A DNA stretch of 64,000 bases from Nomia melanderi. Its lineage: Eukaryota; Arthropoda; Insecta; Hymenoptera; Halictidae. The stretch's first letter is position 1; each line of letters opens with the position of its first letter. The notes beneath the pieces are model-generated. The model did not search any database, was not told the origin of the DNA, and was given only the letters and a program-made list of their open reading frames with translations. Made by a program: the position numbers and the translations under genes. The stretch spans positions 12,393,501-12,457,500 of the forward strand of contig NC_135003.1 of NCBI RefSeq assembly GCF_051020985.1, written 5' to 3'. Positions 26,701 through 38,789 of the stretch are shown piece by piece.

Positions 26701-26950
26701 ACGGACCGTTCGATTCCGATATCGGTAGACTCTCGGTGTCCTCTATGGACTCATCACTGGCGCTGAGTCGAGCTCGGAGATTTCTACGTGCAATGGGGTT
26801 CGAAAGTTTTCGATCGAATAAATTCTTTATTTTATATCGCGATCTATTCTATCTTCAATATATCTAAATGTATTTTTATTGATGTCTAAGTAGAAGGATA
26901 CGGCGACTCAAATACGAATTTCAAATATTTCGAGATCGCTTCTTGCTAGG
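23710..26950. other. No gene recognised
   Basis: CpG-rich DNA with overlapping frames. About 25230-25700 is a diverged tract dense in GATTC/GAATC/GATCTTGA words, suggesting decayed simple repeats. Confidence 0.4.
24569..24591. repeat. (CT)n microsatellite
   Basis: CTCCCTCTCTCTCTCTGTCT followed by CTT. Confidence 0.8.
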
Positions 26951-27159
26951 TTAGCACTGAACCTACCGGATGGATCAAAATGATTCTGATTTCTTTTGTA
27001 CAGTTATTGGAAACGTAATCCATGCTTCTCTTGGAAGTTACTTAGGAAACTGATTCGGTAATGCGCAGGCTGAATTACAAATGATTTGAAATCTCAGTAG
27101 ATGCATTCTTAGAGTTTCTATAAGGAAATCAAGTCAATTCGACTGCTTGGCAGTTTTAA
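26951..27159 (+). mobile_element. TTAA-4 MITE
   Basis: TTAGCACTGAACCTACCGGA at left, GCTTGGCAGTTTTAA at right; the interior shares CTTAGAGTTTCTATAAGGAA with the family. Confidence 0.65.
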
Positions 27160-30100
27160 TGCTGAAATGATACACTTTGAAACTCCAATGTTCCTTAATA
27201 TACTCAAAGCAACTAGTCTGGTTTCCAATAGCGAATCCTGCGATTGCAAATTACAATACCCTCTTGATAACTACAGTATCATCTTAGAAACTAGCAGCTC
27301 CAATAAAGTCTAGAAATTCACTCACTCCAGAAGCTACTTACATCCCCAACGAACACATCAAACAGCCAAAATCCACCGTAGACACACATCCGCCGCGATA
27401 CATCCTCTTTCAAAACTCCTGCGTCCCGTGTCCTGCGTAACACCGTGAAACATCCGAGGCAAGAACAATCAGCCAGGTCCCGCGTCTAATTTAAAGCAAC
27501 GGCGAGCGCAAGTGGGACACGCGGAGAGTCGGTCCAACAATGGAATCGCGAAGGGTCGAGTTCAATCGGCGTTGCATTTCCGTTTCGCGGCGAGCGGTAA
27601 AAGGCGGCCGTATCGTCGCGCAACACGCTGACGCGATGTGTCATCGCATCGCGGTATGTAAGTACCTACGTATCCTCGTCGCGACGACTGAAAGGTCGGC
27701 ATTGTTTCATTAAAAACGACGTTGCAATCCGTCGCGAGAGTGATTCTGTCCGAGGATGCCCGGTCGCCGGTTCCAAGCGAAATCCCGCCCACAAAATTGT
27801 GTTCTCTCGGTCGAGAAGCTCACGACGCGCATTTAAAACACCGCGTACACCTTCTAGGAACCGTTCCGAGCGGATCGTGGCCACGAACCGTCGGTTATTG
27901 CGTCAAGTTCAAGGGGAATTCCCCGTTTGACACGTTAAATGCCACGGTGGTCAATGCTCGTTACTAAATTGCTCGTGAACGATTGCAGCGAGATGGATGC
28001 TGTGAAAGAATATTTTCTAGCAACGTGCCTCTACTAGATAATGACGTAGAGACGCACGTTATTGAACAAATAATAGGTTTCTTTTTTAATGGCAGCATCC
28101 ACCATCTGTTGTGTGCTAACGCATTGACTCATCGCGTTTAGCATTATAAGGTAAGTATTAGCCGTAGAGCGATTTTCTACGGAAGATAGCTGAAATCGTA
28201 CAGATATCCCTTCGACCTTTATTTATGCAGACCTCTGAACCCAATTATTCCTCTACGATAGCTTAGTTTCATACTCTACAATTTCCTTTCTCTAAATTTT
28301 TCTTCTGGATCCACTTTGCAGCACAGCGGATTTCAACGAATCGTTTTCGAATCACATCGCGAACTACTAAACATAGGTTTAATGATAAACATGTATTCTT
28401 TATATCCAATTACTTTAATCACACTTTGTCGTATTCTATTATAATCTTCCCCGTAATAAATCGGTACAAACTTTCGTCTGAGTTTCTGAAATTACCCGTA
28501 GCTGGAGGGTTAACGTAGCAGATGAATGTAGCAAGAGAAGCATAGGATCGGTCAGTGCAATTGGCAGCGAACACTCGGTTCCCTTGTCGACAGGATCGGT
28601 TACACCGGCGATGAATATGTTAAACAAAAAGTGCTCGTGATCGATTGGTCGTATCGGCGATGAATGTGTTAATTCTCCGGGTGACGTGTACGGCGAGGAT
28701 CCACGGCCTGTTCCCGTGGGATCGTGCGAGAGAAAGGCCCGAACCGTGAATGGCACCACTGTTTTTCGATCGCGGAATCGATTATACCGATTACGGAAGC
28801 CTTCGCCGGAATTTCTCCCGGTATGAAATTAATCTATCGGCAGCTTTGACGGTCCGACAACGGCACCACCGACTGTTCCGATGACTGGCGGATTTCGGTG
28901 TACGCGCAGATATTTCGTGCCGATTTCGCGCGGAAGTGCCGCGGACTGGACGGAATGAATTACTCGCGGAAATACGTTGTAGAGATCGGAGAGTGAAACG
29001 GAACGTGTAACAGTAATTTCGATAGTTTATTTAACACCTTGACGTGACATACTTCGTGCGTAATTATAATTATTAAATGTAGAAAGTTTAAGTCGTTTTT
29101 TCTAGAATCGGCCGTTTTTATGCGCCATTGTGTTCGACTGTAGATAACTTCGCCATTTTAAATACAAGAATCTTTATGGATTTGCGGCCTACTTAGGTAA
29201 CAGCGATTTCTCCAGGTGATTTTTTCGCTTTTGTTGACATTGTTAATCGTCCCATCGGAGCTGAGTGTGTAATCATTTTCGTCGCATCAAACGAGTAATT
29301 AATCGTAGAGTAAATTCGCCGATTATATCTCGAGTTATTTGCCCTCGGAAATTATTATACTAGAAACTTAATTCTACAAATTAACATCGCTGTAAGAACT
29401 CGATATCAATGGTTATGAACAACACTTCATCTCCGAATGAATGATATTTCCAATTAATCTCTTATGTATACAATCGTTTGAAACAGGTTTTAATCTCGCT
29501 CGCCGCTTCGCGAGATTAGCCGAAGCTTCTGACTTTGCGTAGAATACGTCCATAACCGGAACTAGCAAATCTACGTCAACCTGATTAATCTCAGTCTACT
29601 CAATTGTTTTTTTGCACAAGATATATACAAGGTGTTACCTCTAACACGATTTTTCACTCGCTTGCAGCCAACCAACTAAAAAAACCGTAAAACAAGCGTT
29701 TACACTGCCTTAAAGTCAAATACGATGGAAAGCAACATATTTTACATTTCCATGATAACAAATCAAGTAACATGTTAGTCAAAATATCGTGTAATGCGTT
29801 CCAACGTAAAATGGAACAAAAATGTTCTTAAACCTCGATTTCGCCATGAAAACTCTTCGAACTCGCAACCCCCGTTCTAAACTTCTTTTCTCGGATGACT
29901 GTGAGTGACCGAAGAATCATGCGTCGTGTAACACCGTGTATAATCACGTACCGCAGAATTTTACAGTCCGCACCGATCGGATCGTAATTTTCGTTCCCCC
30001 GATCACGACAAACTGGCAACATTACAGATTATTCGTTGCTGGAACTTTTACTTTGAAAGCTTCTCATTAGGCGCGCGGTAATTGAGCACGCTCTCCCACT

Positions 30101-31085
30101 GGGTAATCCGTGTCGGATAAATCATCGAAAACGTTTCTCGATCGGCGGCGACGTGAGCGCCGGCGGTCCCCAATTAGTACGCGGGAATTAAAACCGTCCG
30201 GCACAATACCTGTAATTTTTCCCGGGACTTCACGCGCGATTGGACGCGGAGGCGGCGTTTAGCGGGATGGCTCCGGCAATGGTCAGGTTATAAATAAGAT
30301 ATTAAAATGTTAATCGCGTAGAAGCGTCGGCCAGCGCGGCAACCGGCCGTCCCGGCGTACCGTAGCGCCTGCCTTACAGTTGTTGAAAGCGATTTTGCGG
30401 ACGGTAAACGCGCGCGTCGACAGCCCCATCTAATTACACGCGTACGCGTGATGCTGGGCATATAGAGACAGCAATTTGCCAGTATAAATTACACCTGCTG
30501 CGGTTTAATTTTACCGGTCTAAACGGCCGTTCGCGTGCTCTTTTCGCCGTGAACGGCGACCGCAACTGTTGCCTCCTAACCCCGCGGAATAGAATTTTCT
30601 TTTTCCATCGCCGCCACCGCAAACGATCCACGGCTCGACAGAGTACGGGGGTTGTTTAATTGCGTTACGCGCAGCACATCTTCCGGCGATTCGAACGGTT
30701 GTTGAAAATTCTTGGATATCGGGATAGTCGGGTTGCTGTGGAATTGGATGATTCGGAGGACGGTGGAGTTTTGCACTGAAACAAGTGGAAAATCGGTCCT
30801 CACCGACACAAATGTTTCAATTGTATCGAAATAAACATGGTTGAAGAAGTGTAAGAAATTACAAACCTATACAGTAATTATTGCATTCATTAAATGTATC
30901 TTTCCTTTTTTTGTTATACAAATTACACAACGGTAGCGCATATAAGCGCTTATGATGCAAACGAGTTAGTTAGGAATGATCTTGCGAAGTTTGGGGTGGT
31001 AGATTGTAGTACAAGAGATTACGCTTTGTATTTGAACGGTGAACGTTTACATGAGTATGTTTTGAGGTGTTAGAAGGGTTTTAGG
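27160..31085. other. No gene recognised
   Basis: Mixed sequence with short opposing frames. The 106-codon - frame at 28439-28759 has no recognisable motif. Confidence 0.4.
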
Positions 31086-31295
31086 TTAACAGGTTGGATG
31101 TAATGGGATCACCGGTGAGCCATCGAATTGCTATAGTTCAACTAAACGATGATTATTTGCAAAGATTTTTATGATATATAATGCTACCTAATGCTGTGAT
31201 ATTAATGATAAAACGATTCGATGAAATAATTTGGTATTATACTTTTCTCGTTTTGTGTATCTTGTTGCGTGCAATCATGCGGCATTCGACGTGTT
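31086..31295. mobile_element. TTAA-3 MITE
   Basis: TTAACAGGTTGGATGTAATG opens the copy, followed by GGGATCACCGGTGA and AACTAAACGATGATTA as in the copy at 48703. The right end is GGCATTCGACGTGTTA. Confidence 0.6.
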
Positions 31296-32179
31296 ACAAA
31301 GAAATAATGTGCAGCAACGAGTTTGTTTCCGAGGGTAAATGTTAGAATATTAGATTTTTAGAAATTCCATCGAAGTCAGGTAGAAAGGTGCCTTAACGCG
31401 GCTTGAATCGTAAAAATTCTCAGTGTCGCTGCACCTTGCAGAGCCGCGGGAACAATTGGACCGATAAGATCGGCGGCCGCATAAATCCTGTTTATTAAAC
31501 TGTCGGGAATAAGAAGCAACAATTGTTTAGCCGTAAATAACGCGACGCCGCCGATATCTCAATCCTTTAAAAGGACCGGCTCGTGTCGTTTCTCACCGAT
31601 TGAATTAAATTACAAAACAGCGCGGAGGTTCGCTCACGACAGATGCGTGGCCGTAAGAAAAATACGTGAGAATCGGCGAGTGCGACAGGAGGCACGCGAT
31701 ACCACGACAAAGGGAGCCACGCGGTGTCTCGGGTGAAAGTTTCAGCGACGTGAAAATGATACGGACCACGGCTGCGGGGAACAGGGCGGGGCAAACCCAT
31801 TAATTCTCTCGGATCCGCGAAAACGAACAGTCGTTCTACTAAAAACCCGGCTCGGAACGAGAGTTTGCACGATCAAATTGATGTTTGTACGAATCTCCAG
31901 CCGGTGAGCTCGGCTCGCTGGACGCCGAGCGCTTAAACCACTCCCGTGGTTTTAATTAAGAATCATGGTGGATATCACCGATTCCCGGGGAGATCGGTTG
32001 TTAACCTAGAATCGCGTACTTACCTAAATGAGATGTATAAAACATTGAGAAGCTGGCTTATTCAAACGATTTCAACCGGTTCCGTCAATCCTCGGCGAAT
32101 ACACCTGGGAATCGTCGATTTCCACGAGCGAATTACAATTGATATTATTCAAGGATATTACGTACACATTGGAAACCGA
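31296..32179. other. No gene recognised
   Basis: A CpG-rich block around 31430-31930, otherwise unremarkable. Confidence 0.4.
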
Positions 32180-32636
32180 TTAACCCTTTGCACTCGACAG
32201 GTGATTCCCAGCCACCACTTGATTTCATATAATTACGAAATGTTGTATATGATATTAAACATTGTATAATGCATCAATATATAAAATATTGAAATAAAAC
32301 AGCTTTTCTTAGTTCATGTATATGTCCTCATTAATTAGTTTCACAGAGTATCGTACGTGTCCATCAGAAAGCTTTGAATACTTCTAGCGACAAACTGTCG
32401 AGTGCAAATGATTAATAGTCATTGGCCGACTACCACCACTTGATTTCATATAATTACGAACTGTTGTATATAATATTCAACGTCGTACAATATATCAATA
32501 TGTAAAACATTGAAATAAAATAGCTTTGTTTCTTAGTTCATGTATATGTCCTCATTAGTTGGTTTCACAGAGTATCGTACGTGTCCATCAGAAAGCTTTG
32601 AATACTTCTAGCGACAAACTGTCGAGTGCAAATTAA
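32180..32636 (+). mobile_element. TTAA-1 MITE with a 221-bp tandem duplication
   Basis: The first copy runs from TTAACCCTTTGCACTCGACA to CGAGTGCAAATGATTAA. A second, headless copy follows to 32636. TAGTCATTGGCC recurs at 32416 and 32637, giving the 221-bp period. The copies are nearly identical, so the duplication is recent. Confidence 0.75.
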
Positions 32637-33295
32637 TAGTCATTGGCCAACTGGAGTTTCAGTAACGAAACCGTTAATCCCGAACGGCAATCGCGCCGAT
32701 CGCTTAAATGTAAACTAGCAAGAGTAAGCTTAGAAGGAGCGTTAGCGTTTCTCACGCCACGGCTACGCGATCAGTCCGGAAAACAAAGTATGTATAGAAG
32801 AAGGCGTTCGAGTCACCTTGGTCGGCGCTTAGAAATCCGAGAAACAGCTCCAAGGTTCGCGTGCCGGCGATTCACGCGAATCCGGCCGTAGGTACCGTCA
32901 CCGTCGCCTCGCGTGTGTGCGTCCGAGCGTCTGGCGTCGATTTTTCCGACGCCCTCGTACACCGGGTGACCATGTAAAGGAACGTCCGTTACGCGACGAG
33001 ACCCGCCACGACGCGCGTTGCGTCGATCCGAGATGAAAATGAAAAAATCAACTTTCGTGTCGGCCACGGTAAAATCAACCCCTTGTTCTTTCATTGCTTT
33101 CGCAATTCGATGAAGCTTGATAAAAGTACTCTATCGTGAATAATTTATTGGAAAACTACTTGTTACTTTATCTGTTCGTGGAATCAAAGCGACTTTACTT
33201 ACTTGTCTTCCTTTTATTTATATTTATTATTACTCGCTTAGAAATGGAAAAACAGAACGATCTATGTACAATCTTTTCATGTAAAAATAGAAAAG
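32637..33295. other. No gene recognised
   Basis: GC-rich to about 33070 with opposing frames, then AT-rich. Confidence 0.4.
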
Positions 33296-33512
33296 CGTAA
33301 TTCAGTGACACTGAAACTATTCAACATTTCCCGACAAGATACGGACATCATCTAAAACCAGTTTAACGATAATCACAGATAAATTAAGCAACAAAGCTGT
33401 TTCATTTAAATATTTCACATAGCAATACGAACTTTCATTTATACTAAATATTCAACTTCATAGTTTTACTATATCAAATCAACTGAGAGTCACCTCTCGA
33501 GAGTAGAGTTAA
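33296..33512 (-). mobile_element. TTAA-1 MITE, reverse, diverged
   Basis: It carries the reverse-oriented interior (CAACAAAGCTGTTTCATTTA) and ends AGTCACCTCTCGAGAGTAGA then GTTAA. Confidence 0.6.
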
Positions 33513-33882
33513 CCCTTTGCACTCGAAAGCTTTTCACTTGAAATATTCAACAGTTTAATTAGATGCAGTGAAGTTTCTTTAAAATGGATTTCTCAGGAAA
33601 ACACACATGAATTAGGGAAAAAAGCTATTTTCTTTGAATATTTCACGTATTGCTGCAGTGTACGAAGGTTAACGGTAAAGACCAAGGTAAGATTAGGTAC
33701 AGACGATGTTCTTTGAAACGAATTAACGAGAAAACATATGTAAATCAAGAAGGAAAGTTATTTTATTTCAATATTCCATGTATCGATGCATCATAAAGCT
33801 TAATATTACATATAAAACTTTATAATTTCGCAAATTAAATCAAGAGTTGACTGAGAGTCACCTCTCGAGTGCAAAGGGTTAA
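33509..33882 (-). mobile_element. TTAA-1 MITE, reverse, long copy
   Basis: TTAACCCTTTGCACTCGAAA at left and CCTCTCGAGTGCAAAGGGTT then AA at right, with perfect TTAA bounds. It shares its left TTAA with the preceding copy. At 374 bp it is longer than the norm because the left half is partly duplicated. Confidence 0.7.
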
Positions 33883-33897
33883 ATCATTCGGCGACCG

Positions 33898-33924
33898 GGA
33901 GTCACCTCTCGAGTGCAGAGTTGA
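33898..33924 (-). mobile_element. TTAA-1 terminal fragment
   Basis: GAGTCACCTCTCGAGTGCAG repeats the end of the previous copy just 35 bp on. Confidence 0.6.
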
Positions 33925-34551
33925 TTTAACACTTACACGTAACAGATCTCGAAAGAGAAAATTCGATTTCAGTCCCAAATGTTCGCGTCGCGATAGAAGT
34001 ATCCATCCATCGGCTCGGCGTCGTGCGTGCACGCGTGCCCTCGCCGCGCCGCGGTGGTCACCGTGTGGTGGTGCGCGTGGGCTAACACTTGTTGCGTCGC
34101 CGGGTGTATCGGTATACCGGGACCATTGTGCCCGGGGCTACCTTCACCCATTTCAGTGCCACCTACACGATATTACGCACCGTGCATCGACGCGCGCTGC
34201 CCGCCGGTCCCCGCACGCCCATAAGGACCGCGGTCTCGCGCGACACACGTTCGCCGATGAATTACGCCCGCGGTCGCCGGGGGGACACCGGCGATGACTC
34301 ACCCCGAGCCAGGACCATTTTCGAGCATTGCGCTCGCACGCAGGACCATTCCTGATCGGCGAGGGTTCAGCGAACCCGATACCGCGACCCCGGGATACTG
34401 TACTTTCGTTCGCTCCTGGTGGTCGCCCGGTGGTATTGATCTCCGGCAAGTTGGCACTTTGTTGACTTTCGTGGGTCTAGACTACAGGCCCTAGATTCTG
34501 GGTCAGGGATAGCCGAACCGGGCATTGCATCCTTGCGCTTACTTATTCTTT
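33925..34551. other. GC-rich block without a recognised gene
   Basis: Six or more frames overlap here on both strands; none has a domain. Confidence 0.4.
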
Positions 34552-34758
34552 TTAACGCTAGAACTACCGGATGCGTGAAAATGACCCGTTCCTGGTTCCA
34601 TTGTTTCCAGTTCTTCGACAGATAACAGATGCTTCTCCAAGAAAGTACTAGAGAAACTGACTTAGCAATACACTGATTGCAAACTGAGGTCTCAATAATT
34701 GAGGTTTCTACAGAACAATTTTAAAAAGACAGCTTAATTAGTCGGTAGTTAGTGTTAA
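34552..34758 (+). mobile_element. TTAA-4 MITE
   Basis: TTAACGCTAGAACTACCGGA and TCGGTAGTTAGTGTTAA are clear inverted ends with TTAA bounds. Confidence 0.75.
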
Positions 34759-34977
34759 CACTGATTATACTGGCACTTTTCCTACCGTGACTAGTCAAAG
34801 GTCACTAGACTGTAAAATAGAGATAAATAAATTAGATGATACATTGTTCCTGGAAGCAGAAACAAGAGGAAGCATGAAACTTGAATAACCAATTAGTCAG
34901 ATGATATAGGAATTGATATAAAATTAAATGAACAAGATGCAGAATTTTGAATCCGGTCATTTGGCGGTTAGTGTTGA
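34755..34977 (+). mobile_element. TTAA-6 MITE abutting a TTAA-4 element
   Basis: It starts from the same TTAA that ends the TTAA-4 copy and ends GGCGGTTAGTGTTGA. The interior shares GAAGCAGAAACAAGAGGAAG and AGAATTTTGAATCCGGTC with other copies. Confidence 0.65.
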
Positions 34978-35201
34978 GTGCTTCAATAAACGTGCCTCTT
35001 GAATTCGCCTAAATTAATTAATTTAATTGCGAGATTGAGTTGTTCCTTCTCTCCCCTAAGCGAAGCTACCCCTATTTTCCTACCCCAACCGTGAATGTAA
35101 GGTGGAAGAGGTGCTTGAGTTGTATAGCGCGTCTGAACTCGTCTGTCAACAAAATTGGCGTACGGTATGCAAAAGTTTGGCCCTAGACTCCAGTGTAGCG
35201 T

Positions 35202-35323
35202 TTAACACTAAAACTACACTGAACGAATTCTTCGACCGTGACCATGTATCCATTAAAAATATTTTCTTACAAACATTGGCGTGTACCACATGTGGTACAC
35301 GTGGCACGGAACGTGTCAACTAG
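35202..35323. mobile_element. Short TTAA-bounded element with central palindrome
   Basis: TTAACACTAAAACTACACTG at left and GGAACGTGTCAA at right look like decayed inverted ends. It contains the 20-bp palindrome at 35281. Confidence 0.35.
35281..35300. repeat. 20-bp perfect palindrome
   Basis: GTGTACCACATGTGGTACAC is its own reverse complement and centres on a CACATGTG E-box. Confidence 0.85.
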
Positions 35324-36359
35324 TCAGCTGTTTTTAGACCAGTGTACTTACGATGACACGAAACCTCGCCACGTCTTCGCAACAAGCATACCCATCGAAA
35401 ACAGCCAACTGGTTAACCGATTCGCCATCACGCCCGAGCATTTAGCTCCTAAGAGCACGTCAACGCTCGATTATCCACGGGATACCGTGAATCCAGTATA
35501 ATCCGGCCGCATCTAAAGCAAGGGAGCGGGCCAAGTAAATTGCAACCGTACTTGTCCGGATTAACGCGGAGCGTCGTCGTCGGTTTTCTTTCCGCGCGAG
35601 CGTTTAGATAGCGATAAATCTCGCGAAGGCCCGGACGTGTAACGTGGGTAGTGAAATGAATTGCGGTCAACAATCACGCCATTATCTGGTAATGTCCGCG
35701 CTTGTATTTATCCCGTGGCCGTCGCGCCGCGACGGGGAGGGCGGACGCCGGCGGAAAAAGAGGGACAGAGAGAAAAAGTACGAGGATTGAACCACGGTGA
35801 TCCCGTGGGCCGGCGAGATAAACGGCTGGACGAAAATAGAGTCGCCGGGGATACACCTGGATTACCATTAGCGGTCGAGACGGTCTATAAATAAAGCCGC
35901 GGCGGCGGGCCCCGTGGCAAGCTAATTTGTCACTTGCCGCAAAATTCCGCGGGGCCCCCTTTTATCGGGGCCCCCCTTCGTACGCCCGTGTTTTCGTGCA
36001 CGGTATCGCGACAACGAAAATAAAGAACGTCCCCCGCCGACGCCGCCGCCGCCGCCGCTGCCGCGGCGAACAACTTTCGCGGACGTGTGCGACGGGACAC
36101 TCCCTGTAACTTCGCTCCGGAGACCGATGTTGCCGGTGATTTCTAGTGTGTCTCGAACTTGGGGAATCTCCGTTTTTACGGCGCTACGCGGTGGATGTTT
36201 TTAACGCGGGGAACGGACGGTAATCTATCAGCGACGCGAAGGGTGGATGGAGGATCGGTCGTGGGAAGGATTGAAATTTTCGTTGGACGCCGTTGAAGTT
36301 GATGGTTGGATGAGTTGAGTTGACTCCGATGTAGGGAAAATTAGACTAATTCTATTTTT
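35324..36359. other. GC-rich block without a recognised gene
   Basis: It includes a (CCG)n tract at 36034-36066. Overlapping frames, no domain. Confidence 0.4.
36034..36066. repeat. (CCG)n microsatellite
   Basis: CGCCGCCGCCGCCGCCGCTG core with CCG flanks. Confidence 0.8.
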
Positions 36360-36870
36360 ATAGGATCGGTTCGAAGGGATTATTATTTTCGAGCTACCGA
36401 TGGAGGAATATTGGACGTAAAGGGAAATATTGGGGTTGAGAATTTAAGAGGCTTTTTTGATTGTCTGTTTTTTGTTGTTAAGTAATTAGGAGTTAATTTT
36501 GATCGACGTTTCGAACATATTGTTTTAATAGCATTTGGATAGGATCGTTTTTGAGTGGTTATTTTCGAGCTACCGATTTCGAATTAAGGGATATTGGGGT
36601 TGAGAATTTAAGAGGCTCGTTTGATTGTCCGTTTTTTGTTGTTAGGTAATTAGGAATTAACTTTGATCGACGTTTCGAATAAATCATGTTAATACCATTT
36701 GAATAGGATCGGTTTAGAGGAGTTATTTTCGAGCTACCGATTTCGAGTCAAAGGATATTGTAGTTGAGAATTTAAGAGGTTTGCGTTTAGTTGTCTGCTT
36801 TCGTTGTTAAGTAATTAGGAATCAACTTTGATTGATATCCTGGATAAATCGTTTCAATGGAATTTCAGAT
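36360..36870 (+). repeat. Three-copy tandem array, about 165-180 bp unit
   Basis: AGGATCG starts each copy at about 36362, 36541 and 36705. Shared blocks include TTTTCGAGCTACCGAT, GTTGAGAATTTAAGAGG and TTGTTGTTAAGTAATTAGGA. No open frame runs across the copies. Confidence 0.85.
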
Positions 36871-38789
36871 GGAATTGCCTTGATGTATGAAATATGATGG
36901 ACTCGAACGTCTCGCTTTTATTTTTCCTCTTTCTCCTTAAGCTTTCATTTGGAGATTGCAAGTGACTGAATGATGGATAGGTTCGAGTTATACATAAATT
37001 TCGTATTCACGGCAGTCTGCCACGCGAACGTGAAAAAGAAAGACATCGTCGTGGAACTTTATAAACAACTGACAAAGTAAAAGGATAAAAGTTGCGTTCC
37101 TCGAACGTCGCCGCTATTCTGTATTAATGCATTCGGAAATTTGAATGCAGTCAGTGGCTCTTCCTGCGAACCACTTCTTTTTGCTAGGAGCTACGGGTAA
37201 GTTTTACTGAAATTTGTCTGTTAGACCTTGGTACAAGCATTCCTGAAAGAAGTAATTTATTACTTAAAGGAAATTTATAACGTAAGCGTATTTACGAATA
37301 AAAACTTCCATTTTAACAATGTAAGACATTTTCCTTGATAAAAGAAGAGTCTTATCTGCTGTTCTTAATATTTCTTACCTAATCATTGATACTCTAATCG
37401 TGAATATATCATTACTCACGAGCGCATGTACAAATTAATTGAATAGATTTCCGTTAATTGTTCGTATAAGCTTCTGTTCTCTTTCAAATGTTTACTAATA
37501 GCGTTTTACAAACCGATGGGACAGTTAATTCGCACAGCGGGTTCATTGCACCTCCGAGACCGACGAGCAAGTCCAGATTCGGCAGTGCGAATCGGTAACT
37601 GGCGCCAAATCATGCAAAAAGTCTCCGACACGCCGGCACAGGTTTGGTAAAGTATTTTTAAAACTTGTCTGACTACCCGAGACGCAACCCGGCCCATCCT
37701 GGAATACCGATTCGGCGAACGCTTCGGCCCGCGCGCTCGGCATCGTAGAAAATCTTAGCCTTGAAACCACCCGAATCTTTAATCGATAGAAAGTCAACGG
37801 AAATTCTCTAATCGTGACAATTTGAACACTTTACATTCTTCCGGAGCACTTGAAACTTGATCTGTTTATATTTGGTATAGAAATTCATTTGGTGCCCTTG
37901 TTGGCAAATAAAATATCGTCGTAATGATGAATGTTTCGAGAATTAATAGATGTATCGTATTATTTGTAAATACATATAGATATTGAGCTTCTTTCAAAAT
38001 GGCATCGAATTTATTACATCCGATGAATAACGTCATCGACGATATACGACGATAACAACAATAATGTTATTCGTAGAAACTCCGATTTTTCAAAACTCTT
38101 CTAACGATAGAAATCTGCACACATTGTTAGGCACTGTTAAACGTTTTAATAGCAATTTCACTTGTAATTTATCTGAACAATATAACCTGCACGGTGAAAG
38201 AAGTTGACCAAATATCTCAGAGCGAGCGGGAACTTCTCATGCGTAAAGAAAGTTTTATGAAGCCGACTTGCCGGACAAAGCGTTAACGAGGCCTTCGTTA
38301 CAAAAGAGATATTTAATTTTTGCCTAAAATTGACCGCCGCTGCAGAATTTCGTCAGGAACGAAGTTTTACGAGGATCCACTTGATGGATAATGAAATTCC
38401 TTTACGACGTTCCATAAAAATAATGACCAGACGAAAGTGTTACACGGACCGGTGCGCAAGGCTGCCGAAAGAGCACTGTAAAACATGGGATGGGAACGCG
38501 TTAACAAAACCAAGAAAACAAAATTATAAACAACCTCCTTTATTGCAATCATAAAATTACTTGATCTACTTAGATCTAATTCATCTACTTGGTCTACTTA
38601 CTCCTGTAACCATAACCCGAACGTCAAATATAACAAACAGGTTCCGAAAAACTCAATTCCATTATCCCTGGCAAACACCTTAACACTTTCTACAAATGAC
38701 AATATTAGCACGTTTGCGACCACAGTAAAAAAAAGTCTTACTACGGACCGTGCCTTAGGAATATTTCACGCAATACTAATATATATAAT
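36871..38789. other. No gene recognised
   Basis: Mixed sequence; short frames only. Confidence 0.4.
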
